NCBI GenBank assembly: GCA_027625125.1
Contig: JAQBXG010000017.1
Location: forward strand, 1-15,064
Origin: Pseudomonadota bacterium
Lineage (GTDB): Bacteria; Pseudomonadota; Alphaproteobacteria; UBA2966; CAIVPW01
Length of the DNA: 15,064 nucleotides
Direction of reading: 5' to 3'
Below are positions 14,900 through 15,064 of this stretch, piece by piece. The translations under genes and the position numbers were made by a program. The first letter of the stretch is position 1; the number at the start of each line of letters is the position of its first letter. The notes below the pieces were generated by a model. It was not told where the DNA came from and ran no database searches. It worked only from the letters and a program-made list of their open reading frames with translations.

Positions 14900-15064
14900 A
14901 TGCCCCCGCGCGGACCATCGGTGAGCAACACATCCGGCGCATTGCCGCTGTTGGCCTATCGGCTGGCGAGCCGCGCCGCATCGCCGTGGCTGCCGCTGGT
15001 ATTGCGGCGGCGGGCGCGCCGCGGCCGCGAGGATGCGGCGCGGCTGGGCGAGCGGTTCGGCATC
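14900..15064 (+). CDS. waaA: Kdo transferase (3-deoxy-D-manno-octulosonic acid transferase), 5' part
   Basis: The 55 visible codons run off the window. The opening LPLLAYRLASRAASPWLPL is followed by the arginine-rich RRRARRGREDAARLGERFG, the classic N-terminus of WaaA/KdtA: a membrane-associated helix then the ExxxRxGER-type region. WaaA attaches Kdo to lipid A precursor on the inner face of the inner membrane, so the window borders a lipopolysaccharide core gene. ATG 14900 is taken as start; GTG 14921 in the same frame would drop seven residues (MPPRGPS) and is also plausible, since neither has a strong ribosome binding site. Confidence 0.88.
   Translation, partial: MPPRGPSVSNTSGALPLLAYRLASRAASPWLPLVLRRRARRGREDAARLGERFGI

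Noticed and set aside
1..15064. Search by eye for CRISPR repeats, tRNA or rRNA genes, transposase genes and insertion-sequence ends
   Set aside because: No regularly spaced repeats, cloverleaf sequences, transposase motifs or terminal inverted repeats were noticed; nearly all bases are accounted for by coding genes.

Overview
The window is very GC-rich, has strong G/C preference at third codon positions and uses mixed ATG/GTG/TTG starts. Its gene families (SxtJ/DUF5989/carbamoyltransferase, DUF2304, TviB-like dehydrogenase, Kdo transferase with a long arginine-rich start) fit a Gram-negative alphaproteobacterium, perhaps Rhodospirillales-like. That placement is inference, as no marker gene is present. 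The window is almost entirely one surface-polysaccharide locus (capsule, exopolysaccharide or O-antigen) that runs into a lipopolysaccharide core gene at its right end.

Left plus-strand block (1-3749): the tail of an unidentified gene; a zinc-binding sugar C-methyltransferase of the TylC3/TcaB9 type; a 293-base gap with a small doubtful ORF and a terminator-like hairpin; a UDP-glucuronate decarboxylase making UDP-xylose; and a GT4 glycosyltransferase. The GT4 gene lies in the same reading frame as the decarboxylase, one TAG codon and eight sense codons downstream, and appears to start at TTG.

Central minus-strand operon (12675 down to 3736), ten tightly packed genes in transcription order: SAM methyltransferase, GT2 glycosyltransferase, DUF2304 membrane protein, GT4 glycosyltransferase, Wzz-like chain-length protein, Wzy-like multi-spanning membrane protein, SxtJ-family membrane protein, a 49-residue DUF5989 membrane protein, a NodU/CmcH/SxtI-type O-carbamoyltransferase and a membrane-anchored SGNH hydrolase. 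Three junctions overlap by 1-4 bases and several others are 6-14 bases apart. The last four genes form the most interesting element: a compact carbamoylation module with two small membrane proteins of unknown role.

Right plus-strand block (12778-15064): a YdcF/ElyC-type DUF218 membrane protein, a UDP-N-acetylhexosamine 6-dehydrogenase (TviB/WbpA-like), and the start of a Kdo transferase (waaA) cut by the window edge.

Taken together, the nucleotide-sugar genes supply UDP-xylose, a UDP-HexNAc uronic acid and probably a C-methyl-branched deoxysugar. Three glycosyltransferases build the repeat unit, the Wzy/Wzz-like pair would polymerise it, and the carbamoyltransferase and SGNH proteins would decorate it. 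A Wzx flippase, an initiating phosphoglycosyltransferase and outer-membrane export proteins are not in the window and would have to be encoded elsewhere. I see no tRNA, rRNA, CRISPR array or insertion sequence.
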